Below, one piece after another: positions 45,636-54,058 of a stretch of DNA of 54,366 nucleotides. The notes beneath the pieces are model-generated. The model ran no database searches. It saw only the letters and a list, made by a program, of their open reading frames with translations, and had not been told where the DNA came from. The DNA is from Acinetobacter sp. B51(2017) (GTDB lineage: Bacteria; Pseudomonadota; Gammaproteobacteria; Pseudomonadales; Moraxellaceae). The DNA lies in assembly GCF_003711395.1 (NCBI RefSeq), contig NZ_PJRJ01000020.1, forward strand, positions 1-54,366. The letters run 5' to 3'. The position numbers and the translations under genes are program-made. The first letter of the stretch is position 1, and the number at the start of each line of letters is the position of its first letter.

Positions 45636-46823
45636 ATGTTTGTGCGCTTGTTTTATACCTTACGCAAATACGGCATTCCCGTCTCGACGCGTGAGTTAAT
45701 TGATCTGAATCACGCTGTGGCAGCAGGGCTTGTCTTTGCCGATCAAGAGCAATTTTATCAGCTCAGTCGGACTATTATGGTTAAAGATGAGCGCTTTTTT
45801 GATAAGTTTGATCGCGCTATGCAAGACTACTTTAAAGGTATTGCCAGCTTTGATTTGGATCAGTTGCTGGAGCAAATACATAAAATCCCGAAAAGTTGGC
45901 TTGATTTAGAATTACTGGAAAAACATCTCACCCCAGAACAACGTCAACAATTACAAAAAGCTGGTTCATTAGAAGAACTGATGAAAATGTTAGAAGAACG
46001 CCTACGTGAACAGCATAAAAAACACCAAGGCGGCAATAAAATGATCGGCACGGGAGGGACATCTCCATTTGGTGCCTATGGAGATCATCCTGAAGGAGTT
46101 CGTATTGGTGGGCCAAGCCGTAAACGTTCGGCTGTCAAAGTTTGGGAAAAGCGTCAATATCGCAATTTAGATGATGATCAATTGCTCGCGAGCCGACAAA
46201 TGCATATGGCATTACGCCGCTTGCGTAAATTTGCCCGTCAAGGTGCAGCTGAAGAACTCGATATCGACGGCACCATTCAAGCCACCGCTAAACAAGGCAT
46301 TTTGGATGTACAATTGATGCCAGAGAGGCGTAATCGTGTCAAAGTATTAATGCTATTTGATGTGGGTGGTTCTATGGATGCCCATATTAGTCAATGCGAG
46401 AAACTTTTTAGTGCAGCCAAAACCGAATTTAAGAGCCTAGAATATTTCTATTTTCATAATTGCTTATATGATTATGTTTGGAAAGATAATGCGCGTCGTT
46501 CCAGTAGTCGATTAAACACATTTGATTTATTCAACACCTATGGGCGTGATTATCGAGTGATTGTCGTGGGTGATGCCAGTATGGCACCTTACGAAGTCAC
46601 CTCGATCGGCGGCTCAGTCGAATATATGAATGATGAGGCTGGACAAGTTTGGTTACAGCGATTACAACAGCATTTTGATAAAACCGCATGGCTGAATCCT
46701 GAAGCGCAACACTATTGGCAATATACCCATACTATTGGCCTCATCAAACAGATTTTTGCTGATCATATGTATCCAATGACATTAAATGGCATTGAAGATA
46801 TGACACGTTATTTAGCTCGCTAG
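45636..46823 (+). CDS. VWA-domain protein (CoxE-like), partner of MoxR ATPase
   Basis: A 395-residue soluble protein. Residues 1-110 are a helical CoxE-type N-terminus (FVRLFYTLRKYGIPVSTREL), 110-170 a charged Gly-rich linker, and about 230-395 a von Willebrand A-type domain. The metal-ion site reads MLFDVGGSMDAHI, so the usual D-x-S-x-S is D-x-G-G-S. Members of this group are encoded next to MoxR ATPases, as here. It probably works as the substrate-recognition part of a MoxR-VWA chaperone. trpB-like follows 26 bases downstream. Confidence 0.85.
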   Translation: MFVRLFYTLRKYGIPVSTRELIDLNHAVAAGLVFADQEQFYQLSRTIMVKDERFFDKFDRAMQDYFKGIASFDLDQLLEQIHKIPKSWLDLELLEKHLTPEQRQQLQKAGSLEELMKMLEERLREQHKKHQGGNKMIGTGGTSPFGAYGDHPEGVRIGGPSRKRSAVKVWEKRQYRNLDDDQLLASRQMHMALRRLRKFARQGAAEELDIDGTIQATAKQGILDVQLMPERRNRVKVLMLFDVGGSMDAHISQCEKLFSAAKTEFKSLEYFYFHNCLYDYVWKDNARRSSSRLNTFDLFNTYGRDYRVIVVGDASMAPYEVTSIGGSVEYMNDEAGQVWLQRLQQHFDKTAWLNPEAQHYWQYTHTIGLIKQIFADHMYPMTLNGIEDMTRYLAR

Positions 46824-46849
46824 AGCCCCCCTACACTTAGAGAACCTTT

Positions 46850-48055
46850 ATGCAACATCAAATCAATGGCATTGCCTTACCTAACGAAGATGGTTTCTTT
46901 GGCAACTATGGTGGTCAATTTATTTCAGATGACTTAAAAGCGGCGATGGATGAAATTAATGTGGCTTATGAAGAAATTCGCCATACAGAGGCCTTTCAAA
47001 ATGAGCTTAAAGACTTATTTGCCCATTATGTTGGTCGTCCAAGTCCATTGTTTTATGCAAAGCGTTTATCTGAGCAGCTAGGTGGTGCACAAATTTATTT
47101 AAAACGTGAAGACTTAAACCATACGGGTGCGCATAAAATTAACCATTGTTTAGGTGAAGCCTTGTTGGCTAAATATATGGGTAAAGCCAAAGTCATTGCC
47201 GAAACTGGCGCAGGTCAGCATGGTGTAGCCTTAGCCACGGCGTGTGCTTTAGTGGGTATTCCGTGTGAAATTCATATGGGGCAAGTGGATATCGAAAAAG
47301 AACATCCAAATGTCGTAAAAATGAAAATTTTAGGTGCTGATCTTATTGCAGTGACGCGCGGTACAGCGACCTTAAAAGATGCTGTGGATAGTGCTTTTGA
47401 AGAATACTTAAAAGACCCTAAAAACTTTATCTATGCCATTGGTTCGGTGGTTGGTCCTCATCCATTTCCAAAAATGGTGCGTGATTTTCAAGCGATTATT
47501 GGTGATGAAATTAAAATGCAAAGCCAAGCGCGTTTTGGTTTGAATCCCGATTATGTAGTGGCGTGTGTGGGGGGTGGTTCTAACGCCGTGGGTTCATTTA
47601 GTGCATTTTTAAATGATCCAGAAGTTAAATTGGTTGGGGTTGAACCTGCTGGACATGGCTTAGATACTGATATGCATTCAGCTACTTTAACTTTAGGTAA
47701 ACCGAGTCAACTACACGGAATGGCTTGTTATGTATTGGAGGATGAACAAGGTGAGCCACTACCTGTTCATTCCATTGCATCTGGTTTGGATTATCCAGGG
47801 GTAGGGCCACAGCACAGCTTACTTAAAGATTTAGGCAGAGTCGAATATACTTCGGCCACTGACCAAGAATGCTTAGATGCCTTTATGACATTGTCTCGTG
47901 TCGAAGGGATTGTGCCAGCACTTGAGAGCGCACATGCGGTTGCATGGGCCATTCGTGAAGCCCCACACTTAAGTCCTGAGACTAAAATTGTTGTGACGGT
48001 TTCAGGTCGTGGTGATAAAGACTCAGACTATGTGGCAGCAAAATTAGGCTTGTAA
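46850..48055 (+). CDS. Tryptophan synthase beta-chain family protein, unlinked to other trp genes
   Basis: A 401-residue fold-type II PLP enzyme of the TrpB1 type. The PLP lysine is K96 in [12 protein letters not shown], the catalytic glutamate is in [11 protein letters not shown], and the phosphate loop is [12 protein letters not shown]. Several normally conserved blocks differ: [28 protein letters not shown] replaces the usual HA-x-L-G-PGVLHG-TYLLQDE. No trpA or trpF is adjacent. In my reading it is a second TrpB-like protein, either active on its own or with another substrate; it could also be the only trpB if the genome's set is scattered. Confidence 0.85.
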   Translation: MQHQINGIALPNEDGFFGNYGGQFISDDLKAAMDEINVAYEEIRHTEAFQNELKDLFAHYVGRPSPLFYAKRLSEQLGGAQIYLKREDLNHTGAHKINHCLGEALLAKYMGKAKVIAETGAGQHGVALATACALVGIPCEIHMGQVDIEKEHPNVVKMKILGADLIAVTRGTATLKDAVDSAFEEYLKDPKNFIYAIGSVVGPHPFPKMVRDFQAIIGDEIKMQSQARFGLNPDYVVACVGGGSNAVGSFSAFLNDPEVKLVGVEPAGHGLDTDMHSATLTLGKPSQLHGMACYVLEDEQGEPLPVHSIASGLDYPGVGPQHSLLKDLGRVEYTSATDQECLDAFMTLSRVEGIVPALESAHAVAWAIREAPHLSPETKIVVTVSGRGDKDSDYVAAKLGL

Positions 48056-48061
48056 GATAGC

Positions 48062-48094
48062 CTAAAAAAACCGCTCAATTGAGCGGTTTTTTTA
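48062..48094. terminator. Bidirectional terminator after the trpB-like gene
   Basis: AAAACCGCTC pairs with GAGCGGTTTT around AATT (48067-48090), with T-runs on both strands. Confidence 0.93.
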
Positions 48095-48523
48095 ACCTGA
48101 AATATAATGTTGTAACTGTTGGATTAATAAGCGCTGGTCTTCCATGGCAGCTTTGACTAAATCACCAATAGCGACCATACCAAGTAGTTTTTCATCTTCT
48201 ACTACAGGTAGATGACGTAAGTGGCCATCTGTCATCATTTGTAAACATTCTTCGACTTTCATGCTACGGGTCACGGTAAGCACATTGCTGGTCATAATTT
48301 GATCTACATTGGTGGTTAAAGACGAACGATCTTTTAATACGACTTTATGGGTATAGTCGCGTTCTGAAATAATCCCAACGACTTTATTTTGTTCATTAAT
48401 TACGATTAAAGCACCAATATTTTTTTCTGCCATTAATTTAATTGCACTTCGTACACTGGCATTGGGTGCAATGGTATAGACATGAGCCTCTTTGGTTTTT
48501 AGTACTTGGGCAACTGTGGTCAT
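48092..48523 (-). CDS. Two-CBS-domain protein
   Basis: A 143-residue protein made of two CBS repeats: ASVRSAIKLMAEKNIGALIVINEQ...VGIISERDYTHKV (about 20-65) and a second containing MKVEECLQMMTDGHLRHLPVVEDE...LGMVAIGDLVKA (about 85-130). Such proteins bind adenine nucleotides and act as stand-alone sensors; the partner is unknown. It ends at a terminator shared with the trpB-like gene. The start has AGGACCAGAATT upstream on the minus strand. Confidence 0.88.
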   Translation of the reverse strand: MTTVAQVLKTKEAHVYTIAPNASVRSAIKLMAEKNIGALIVINEQNKVVGIISERDYTHKVVLKDRSSLTTNVDQIMTSNVLTVTRSMKVEECLQMMTDGHLRHLPVVEDEKLLGMVAIGDLVKAAMEDQRLLIQQLQHYISG

Positions 48524-48629
48524 CTTAAATTCTGGTCCTTATTGTTGTTGTTAAGTGATAGACGCTTCATGCTAAATGCATGGGAAAAATAGACGTCTTT
48601 ATGTATATATAGCAGCTTAAACGAGATTT

Positions 48630-48995
48630 TTACACATTTTTTGGGCTTAAATCTTGAAAAAACCAACTTTGCATTTGTGCTGCGCTCAGTTTTAAACGAT
48701 GTCGATCTGTCTTATACAATGTCGGACGCACATTTAAACGTTGTAAGGTTGGTAGCAAGGCGCTATTAAAATTCTCTGAGGTAATTTTACGCGCTTTGTA
48801 CTGTGGCCAATGTTTTCGGGCATAGCGTTCAGCTTGCGTCGCACTGAGCCAAAAGGGAAAAATAAAATCATCTTGATCTTGACTCATTGCCCAACCTTGA
48901 TGATAAAGACCCCACAACACACCACAGTACATCATCGATTTTAAAATGGTCACTTTTAAAAATAAATCCTGTGTCACAGGTTGAAGTAAGTGCAT
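48630..48995 (-). CDS. DUF2750-like protein
   Basis: A 121-residue soluble protein. The pattern VLWGLYHQGWAMSQDQDDFIFPFW followed by ATQAERYARKHWPQYKARKI matches the layout of DUF2750 proteins (W-G-L, then a P-x-W block, then an amphipathic helix). The function is unknown. It stands alone between two A/T-rich gaps and no terminator is obvious. I am fairly sure it is a gene, less sure of the family. Confidence 0.65.
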   Translation of the reverse strand: MHLLQPVTQDLFLKVTILKSMMYCGVLWGLYHQGWAMSQDQDDFIFPFWLSATQAERYARKHWPQYKARKITSENFNSALLPTLQRLNVRPTLYKTDRHRLKLSAAQMQSWFFQDLSPKNV

Positions 48996-49108
48996 AACTG
49001 TATCGAGCTTAACGAGATAGATGTGCTCATTGTAAAAATATCATATGAAAGATCAGTGTAAGCTTTGCGAAAAATCGTAATAAAATATGTCGATGCTGAT
49101 GATAGGAA

Positions 49109-49138
49109 TAAAAAAAACGCCACCTAGGTGACGTTTCT
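49109..49138 (-). terminator. Terminator of the Sel1-like gene
   Basis: AAACG(C)CACCTAGGTG(A)CGTTT at 49115-49136 is nearly palindromic. A T-run follows on the minus strand directly after the stop at 49139. Confidence 0.82.
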
Positions 49139-49372
49139 TTATGCTTGCATGGTGGCCATGTTTTGCCAGTACTGCGCTTTCAGCGAATCACGTTCGACAC
49201 GGAAACCTTGATAATATAATTCAGCTAAAAATAAAGCTGCTTTACCATGACCTGCACGCGCTGCTTGTTCCAATTCTACCACCGCATCAGAAAAATTCAT
49301 TTGCGATTGAATGGTGTTCACTGCATTGGCATAGACATGTTCTAAATCATGTTGAGAGATAGGCTGATTCAT
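49139..49372 (-). CDS. Small Sel1-repeat-like protein
   Basis: A 77-residue protein. Residues about 29-74 (AVVELEQAARAGHGKAALFL and LAELYYQGFRVERDSLKAQYW, overlapping) fit one to one-and-a-half Sel1-like helical repeats, which mediate protein contacts. There is no signal peptide. AAGGAG precedes the ATG on the minus strand. It is a free-standing unit with its own terminator. Confidence 0.75.
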   Translation of the reverse strand: MNQPISQHDLEHVYANAVNTIQSQMNFSDAVVELEQAARAGHGKAALFLAELYYQGFRVERDSLKAQYWQNMATMQA

Positions 49373-49597
49373 AGAAAACTCCTTATTGTAATTATGATCA
49401 AATTATCAGACTGTTAAGTCAGTCTTTAAATTAGTTTACACTAAACATATTAAACTAATATTACAAAGTGATACTCACTGTCAATGCTTATATGGGGTAA
49501 TTTTCACATTATTCAAGATTACATGATTAAACAGTGATCTTTTTTATTATTGATTAAGATAATGGATGAATAAATAAACAAAAACAAGGAGAAAAGC

Positions 49598-49960
49598 ATG
49601 AGCACTCGTACTTTAGATGGATTTAACATGGATTTGCCACCTAGCCATGAGCAAATCATTGCTTTAGCTCGTCAGCATCGCTTAAATTTAGAAGAAGCGA
49701 TCTTCCATCATGAGATTCATTTAGGTGATTTTTGTTTGGCGCAGCGTAAAAGGGTGTATGACTTTACCCGCGAATTGAGTCCAGAACAGCGCTTAGCCTT
49801 TTATAATACTTATAATGGTGAATTAGAACGTATTGCCGATGAAGATCAATTGCATCCTGCGGACGCTGAAGGAGGCGTTAGTGTTTTTGCCATTGCCTTA
49901 GTGTTGGCAATTATTGCCTTAATTTTATATTTTGGTGTGGTACGTAATATGGTGGGCTAG
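49598..49960 (+). CDS. Small protein with C-terminal membrane segment
   Basis: A 120-residue protein with a helical, charged N-terminal part (SHEQIIALARQHRLNLEEA) and one hydrophobic segment at about 97-117 (VFAIALVLAIIALILYFGVV), a tail-anchor layout. A good AAGGAG precedes the ATG. I do not recognise a family. The next gene, also with a single membrane segment, follows after 58 bases. Confidence 0.65.
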   Translation: MSTRTLDGFNMDLPPSHEQIIALARQHRLNLEEAIFHHEIHLGDFCLAQRKRVYDFTRELSPEQRLAFYNTYNGELERIADEDQLHPADAEGGVSVFAIALVLAIIALILYFGVVRNMVG

Positions 49961-50018
49961 ATAGACCTTGTACTTCTAATTGCTGCGTTTTACACTACTC
50001 GGCAATTCGAGGATATTT

Positions 50019-50330
50019 ATGCCGTTGTATTCTAAAACTTTTCAGATTCCATTGACACTGCAACAGTTTTATCATGTTGCAGTGTTGTTTTTAGTGCTTG
50101 CGATTGTGGTCACAGCTTATCGTAGTTTGCAGCATCCCGTAGGCGCCGTGCACATTCAACAACTGCACGACTTGGCTCATCAGCAGGAATATCCACATAC
50201 GCAATCTTTAGCACTCAACCTGTTACGTGACTATGATTACATCTCTTATGGGCAATATTTAAAAGTAATGCATGCCCAACAAGATGAACAGCGTCAGGCC
50301 AAGCAGCTGCCCGCATTAAAATTCAAATAG
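50019..50330 (+). CDS. Small single-pass membrane protein of unknown function
   Basis: Start chosen at ATG 50019 (MPLYSKTFQIPLTL), which has GAGGA at 50008-50012; the frame extends back to a TTG at 49980 without a ribosome-binding site. The 103-residue protein has one membrane segment at about 20-38 (HVAVLFLVLAIVVTAYRS) and a helical, charged C-terminal part (YDYISYGQYLKVMHAQQDEQ). I recognise no family. It probably shares a transcript with the previous gene. Confidence 0.6.
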   Translation: MPLYSKTFQIPLTLQQFYHVAVLFLVLAIVVTAYRSLQHPVGAVHIQQLHDLAHQQEYPHTQSLALNLLRDYDYISYGQYLKVMHAQQDEQRQAKQLPALKFK

Positions 50331-50724
50331 TAAGATGAGAGAGTGGCGACTCAGCCAGATTGTATTTTATCCAATACTAAAAAAAGCACCATCACGGATC
50401 ACTGTTAAACCAGTGGAATCATAGCAATGCATTGATCTTGCTGAAACTTAGCTCAACAGTTGATTAAATAGCCTAAGTAAACTAAAGAGTTTTATTTTTA
50501 CAAGCAAAAAACCATCATAAATAAGAAAAACACAGTAAAAACAATTTAAATAGAGCAAACTATAAAAAAGCCTCATCATTAACCTCAATCATATCGCACA
50601 GCCATTGCTGAAAAAAAGCCAACTGAACACAACTCTAGGATGAGTTCAAGACGCTCAATGTTCTCTGTAATTAAACTATGTTAGACTCTTTGTTTTTTAA
50701 CGCGATGCTTTTTAAGGATTCGGC
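50331..50724. other. Gene-free stretch upstream of ftsY
   Basis: 394 A/T-rich bases between the small membrane gene and ftsY. I see no open frame of note, tRNA or strong hairpin. It must hold the ftsY promoter, but I cannot point to a convincing one. A small RNA cannot be excluded by reading. Confidence 0.4.
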
Positions 50725-51819
50725 ATGCAACAGCAAAATCTGCAAAATAAATTTTTGATTGATGCTGATATCGGGGATGACGATGTCACGCTACCGAGCT
50801 TACCTGCGGTAGATGTACCGATTGTGGCTACACAACCCGCTCAAGCAGTTGCCACACCTGAACTTACTCCAGAAGAAGCACCTGCAACATCGGGTGGTTT
50901 CTTTAGCCGTATGAAAGAGGGTTTAACCAAAACCCGTAAAAACCTTGCAGATGGCATGGTGAATATCTTAATCGGTGGTAAAGAAATCGATGATGAACTA
51001 TTAGAAGAAGTCGAAGAACAACTTTTAGTCGCAGATATTGGTGTTGAAGCAACTAAAACCATTATTGCCAATTTAACCGAACGTACTGCGCGTGGTGATT
51101 TGATTTATTCACATTCACTTTATAAAGCCTTGCAAGAAGAATTAGTGGCACTCTTAGCACCGCGTGTTAAACCTTTGCATATAGATAGCAATAAAGCACC
51201 TTTTGTGATTTTAGTTGTAGGTGTCAATGGTGTCGGTAAAACCACAACCATTGGTAAACTAGCAAAACGCTTACAAGGCGAAGGTAAAAAAGTCATGTTG
51301 GCTGCGGGCGATACCTTCCGTGCTGCGGCAACGGAACAGCTACAAATTTGGGGTGAACGTAACAACATCCAAGTCGTCGCTCAAGGTCATGGTGCAGACT
51401 CTGCATCGGTCATATTTGACGCTTTTGAAAGTGCACGCGCCAAAGGTGTAGATGTTTTGATTGCAGATACTGCGGGGCGGTTGCATAACAAAGGTCACTT
51501 AATGCAAGAGCTGACCAAAGTTAAACGCGTGATGCAAAAAATCGATGCCACTGCACCGCATGAAATTATGTTGGTGGTAGATGCAGGTACAGGACAAAAT
51601 GCCATTAACCAAGTCGAAATGTTTGATGAGGCAGTGGGCTTAACAGGTTTAACCATTACCAAACTCGATGGCACAGCCAAAGGTGGGGTATTGTTTAATA
51701 TTGCCAGTCGTACCCATGTGCCTATTCGTTTTATTGGTGTAGGTGAGAAAATTGACGACTTGCGTCCATTCTCAGCTAAATCATTTGTGGCAGCATTATT
51801 TGAAACTGAAAAAAAATAA
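50725..51819 (+). CDS. ftsY: Signal recognition particle receptor FtsY
   Basis: GTPase receptor that targets SRP-bound ribosomes to the membrane. The 364-residue protein has an N-terminal acidic region (about 1-60, shorter than the E. coli A domain), the N domain helices FFSRMKEGLTKTRKNLADGM, and the G domain with VNGVGKTTTIGKLAKRL (G1), DTFRAAATEQL, LIADTAGRLHN (G3), TKLDGTAKGG (G4) and FIGVGEKIDDLRPF. The gene is free-standing with its own terminator. Confidence 0.97.
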   Translation: MQQQNLQNKFLIDADIGDDDVTLPSLPAVDVPIVATQPAQAVATPELTPEEAPATSGGFFSRMKEGLTKTRKNLADGMVNILIGGKEIDDELLEEVEEQLLVADIGVEATKTIIANLTERTARGDLIYSHSLYKALQEELVALLAPRVKPLHIDSNKAPFVILVVGVNGVGKTTTIGKLAKRLQGEGKKVMLAAGDTFRAAATEQLQIWGERNNIQVVAQGHGADSASVIFDAFESARAKGVDVLIADTAGRLHNKGHLMQELTKVKRVMQKIDATAPHEIMLVVDAGTGQNAINQVEMFDEAVGLTGLTITKLDGTAKGGVLFNIASRTHVPIRFIGVGEKIDDLRPFSAKSFVAALFETEKK

Positions 51820-51835
51820 AATGCTAGATTAATCA

Positions 51836-51870
51836 CGAAAGCTCCGAATTTTGCGGAGCTTTTGTCTTTT
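51836..51870 (+). terminator. Terminator of ftsY
   Basis: AAAGCTCCG (51838-51846) pairs with CGGAGCTTT (51854-51862) around AATTTTG, and TTGTCTTTTT follows. Confidence 0.88.
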
Positions 51871-51981
51871 TATGGATGTGATCGTTTAAAATATACACAT
51901 CAAAATAAATAAAAAAATGCCTAAATCTACTTATAACGCTTAGAATTCTATAAAACCATAAAATATTTAGGGGATTTTCTT

Positions 51982-52704
51982 GTGGCATTATTCAGTAAAA
52001 TTGGACAAGTGTTCACCACGGATCTGAGAAAAGAATTTCAGCTAAAAAAAACTAACACACATAGCGAAAAAGCCTTTATCGAATATCTTCAAGCCTGTCA
52101 GCCAATGGCAAAGTTAGGTAAAAAAGTCCATTTAAGTCAAAATTATTTAAGTGCCTTGATTATTGAAGCCATTAAACGTTGTCCATCTATACAAGGTGTA
52201 CAAGGTTTAAAGTTTGTGGTGCTGTATCATGAAGCTCACCAAAATTTTTGGCAATTGGTTGAAGCACAGCAGCGTCAAGAAATTCCTGTGCATGTTTTTG
52301 CTGCAACTGCATATAAAATGCAAGCCTGTCAAAATGCTTTGGGCACTATTCTATTTTTTGAAGATCAGCAGGCGCTACAACACTTAGCCAAAAAACAACC
52401 GTTGCTTGCCGAGCAGCATCCGAATTGGTTAGCACAATATTTAGGTGCGATTAGCCTTGCGGCATGGGGGGCTTTAGCTGATGTTGGTTTAGGCGCAGAG
52501 TTACTCCATTATCAAGGCTTTGATCATAGTTTACAGAAAAAATTTCAGCTAGAGCCAAGTTGGCAACTTAAAGCACAGTTATTGTTTGGTTCGATTGAAG
52601 ATAAAAAAACCACAGTAAGCTCAACATTTTCCGCCAAGGATTATCAGGTTTTAACGGAATGTTCTAAATCTGAAACGATGTGTTACGAAATAGCATCTAG
52701 GTGA
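51982..52704 (+). CDS. Degenerate nitroreductase-like paralogue
   Basis: A 240-residue protein starting at GTG 51982, preceded by AGGGGA. Its central part aligns by eye with the next gene: LGTILFFEDQQALQHL against FGTALFYEDQQVVKDL, WGALADVGLGAELLHYQ against WTALAEQNIGASLQHYN, and LKAQLLFGSIE against LRAQLVFGSIE. It lacks the N-terminal R-R-S and P-S-S-x-N-S-Q-S FMN-binding motifs of that neighbour, and has extra residues at both ends. It is therefore probably a diverged, possibly non-enzymatic duplicate. Confidence 0.72.
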   Translation: MALFSKIGQVFTTDLRKEFQLKKTNTHSEKAFIEYLQACQPMAKLGKKVHLSQNYLSALIIEAIKRCPSIQGVQGLKFVVLYHEAHQNFWQLVEAQQRQEIPVHVFAATAYKMQACQNALGTILFFEDQQALQHLAKKQPLLAEQHPNWLAQYLGAISLAAWGALADVGLGAELLHYQGFDHSLQKKFQLEPSWQLKAQLLFGSIEDKKTTVSSTFSAKDYQVLTECSKSETMCYEIASR

Positions 52705-52760
52705 ATTAGATGAGATCTTTTAGGATAAGAGCTATCTTTTAAGTGGTGCAGAGAATAATA

Positions 52761-53354
52761 ATGTCATTTTTGCAACATATACAAAAACGTCGCAGTATCT
52801 ATCATCTTGGGAACAATCTATCGCAGGATGTCGATCAAGTTGATAGTTTAATTCGTGAAACAGTGCGTTTGAGTCCATCTTCATTCAACTCGCAAAGCTC
52901 TCGTGTTGTCACGTTGTATGGCGCATCACATCGCAAGTTTTGGCAGATCGTGCTAGAAACCTTAGCTAAGATTGTCCCTGCGGAAGCATTTGCCAACACG
53001 CAAACAAAAATTGAAAGTTTTGCTGCTGGTTTTGGTACAGCACTATTTTATGAAGATCAACAAGTTGTAAAAGATCTGCAAGAAAAATTCCCTTTATATG
53101 CGGATAATTTCCCTGTTTGGTCAGAACATTCAACAGGTATTGCCCAATTTGCAGTATGGACAGCATTGGCTGAACAAAATATTGGTGCATCCTTACAACA
53201 CTATAATCCGATTATTGATCAGCAAGTAGCAGATGAGTTTAATCTACCAAGTACTTGGACATTACGTGCCCAATTGGTGTTTGGCTCGATTGAAACGCCT
53301 GCGGGTGATAAAGATTTTATGCCAGATGAGCAGCGTTTTAAACGCTTTGATTAA
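52761..53354 (+). CDS. Nitroreductase-family FMN oxidoreductase (Frm2/HBN1-like)
   Basis: A 197-residue protein started at ATG 52761 (MSFLQHIQKRRSIYHLG); the frame continues upstream to 52743. The FMN-contacting R-R-S-I-Y and LSPSSFNSQSSRVV (about 42-55) motifs of the nitroreductase fold are present, as is the dimer-interface part ending LRAQLVFGSIETP. The sequence resembles the fungal Frm2/Hbn1 branch and its bacterial relatives. The native substrate is unknown. It lies 56 bases after its degenerate paralogue and ends before a terminator. Confidence 0.85.
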   Translation: MSFLQHIQKRRSIYHLGNNLSQDVDQVDSLIRETVRLSPSSFNSQSSRVVTLYGASHRKFWQIVLETLAKIVPAEAFANTQTKIESFAAGFGTALFYEDQQVVKDLQEKFPLYADNFPVWSEHSTGIAQFAVWTALAEQNIGASLQHYNPIIDQQVADEFNLPSTWTLRAQLVFGSIETPAGDKDFMPDEQRFKRFD

Positions 53355-53402
53355 TTTTGTGGCCGAAGTGTTTTTAAGTATGATCTGTCATGAAACTGAC
53401 AT

Positions 53403-53437
53403 TTAAAGCCTGCATAGTGCGGGCTTTAATTTTACTT
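53403..53437 (+). terminator. Terminator of the nitroreductase gene
   Basis: AAAGCCTGC pairs with GCGGGCTTT (one G-T pair) around ATAGT (53405-53427), followed by AATTTTAC. Confidence 0.75.
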
Positions 53438-53448
53438 AGATTGAGATT

Positions 53449-54058
53449 ATGAAATTAAAGATGCTGATTGCGAGTTTGGCTATTATTGCATGCAGCAGCA
53501 ACTTGTTTGCTGCAGTAATCCTGACTGTGCCAGAAGAAATCAAATTGTTAGCGGTCAATGAGCAATACGTCAATCAAGGTATATCAAGGTATATTGAATA
53601 AGCAAAAGCAATATCAGCTTAGCCCTGGTGTACAGCACATCAGCTTACGTTATCAGGAATTTTTCCAACATACAGATAATTCTCATGATATTGTAAAATC
53701 AGAAGCCTTTAATTTCGTGACTCCTGCGCTGAATGCAGGTGAATATAGTTTGAGGTTACTTCAAGCACCCAAAGATTTTGACAGTGCCAAACAATATCAA
53801 AGACAACCTATTATAGGTTTGTATGATAATCAACAACAGCTCATTTCAAAACAAAGTGCAGATCAATTACCCTTAACACCACCTTTGCAAGCGCTCATCC
53901 AAAATAAAACAACCTCAAGTCATGCTATACCTGCATTTAAGACGCCTACAAAGATAAATCCAGCAGCATTTGATCAGCAGCTTATACAACTTTGGCAACA
54001 AGCATCGATCTCTGAGAGACAAAGATTTATGAATTGGATTGCAGAACAAGCCAAGTAA
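53449..54058 (+). pseudogene. DUF2057 (YccT-like) gene broken by a 10-bp tandem duplication
   Basis: Reading from ATG 53449 gives a signal peptide MKLKMLIASLAIIACSSNLFA, then AVILTVPEEIKLLAVNEQYV, and a stop at 53599-53601 after 50 residues. The remainder of the protein (GILNKQKQYQLSPGVQHISL onward) continues in another frame to 54058. At the junction ATCAAGGTAT occurs twice in tandem (53573-53582 and 53583-53592). Deleting one copy restores a single open frame of 199 residues, the length and layout of exported DUF2057 proteins. The function of the family is poorly known. Confidence 0.85.
53573..53592. repeat. 10-bp tandem duplication that causes the frameshift
   Basis: Two adjacent perfect copies of ATCAAGGTAT. 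Ten bases are not a multiple of three, so the duplication shifts the reading frame of the DUF2057 gene. Confidence 0.95.
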
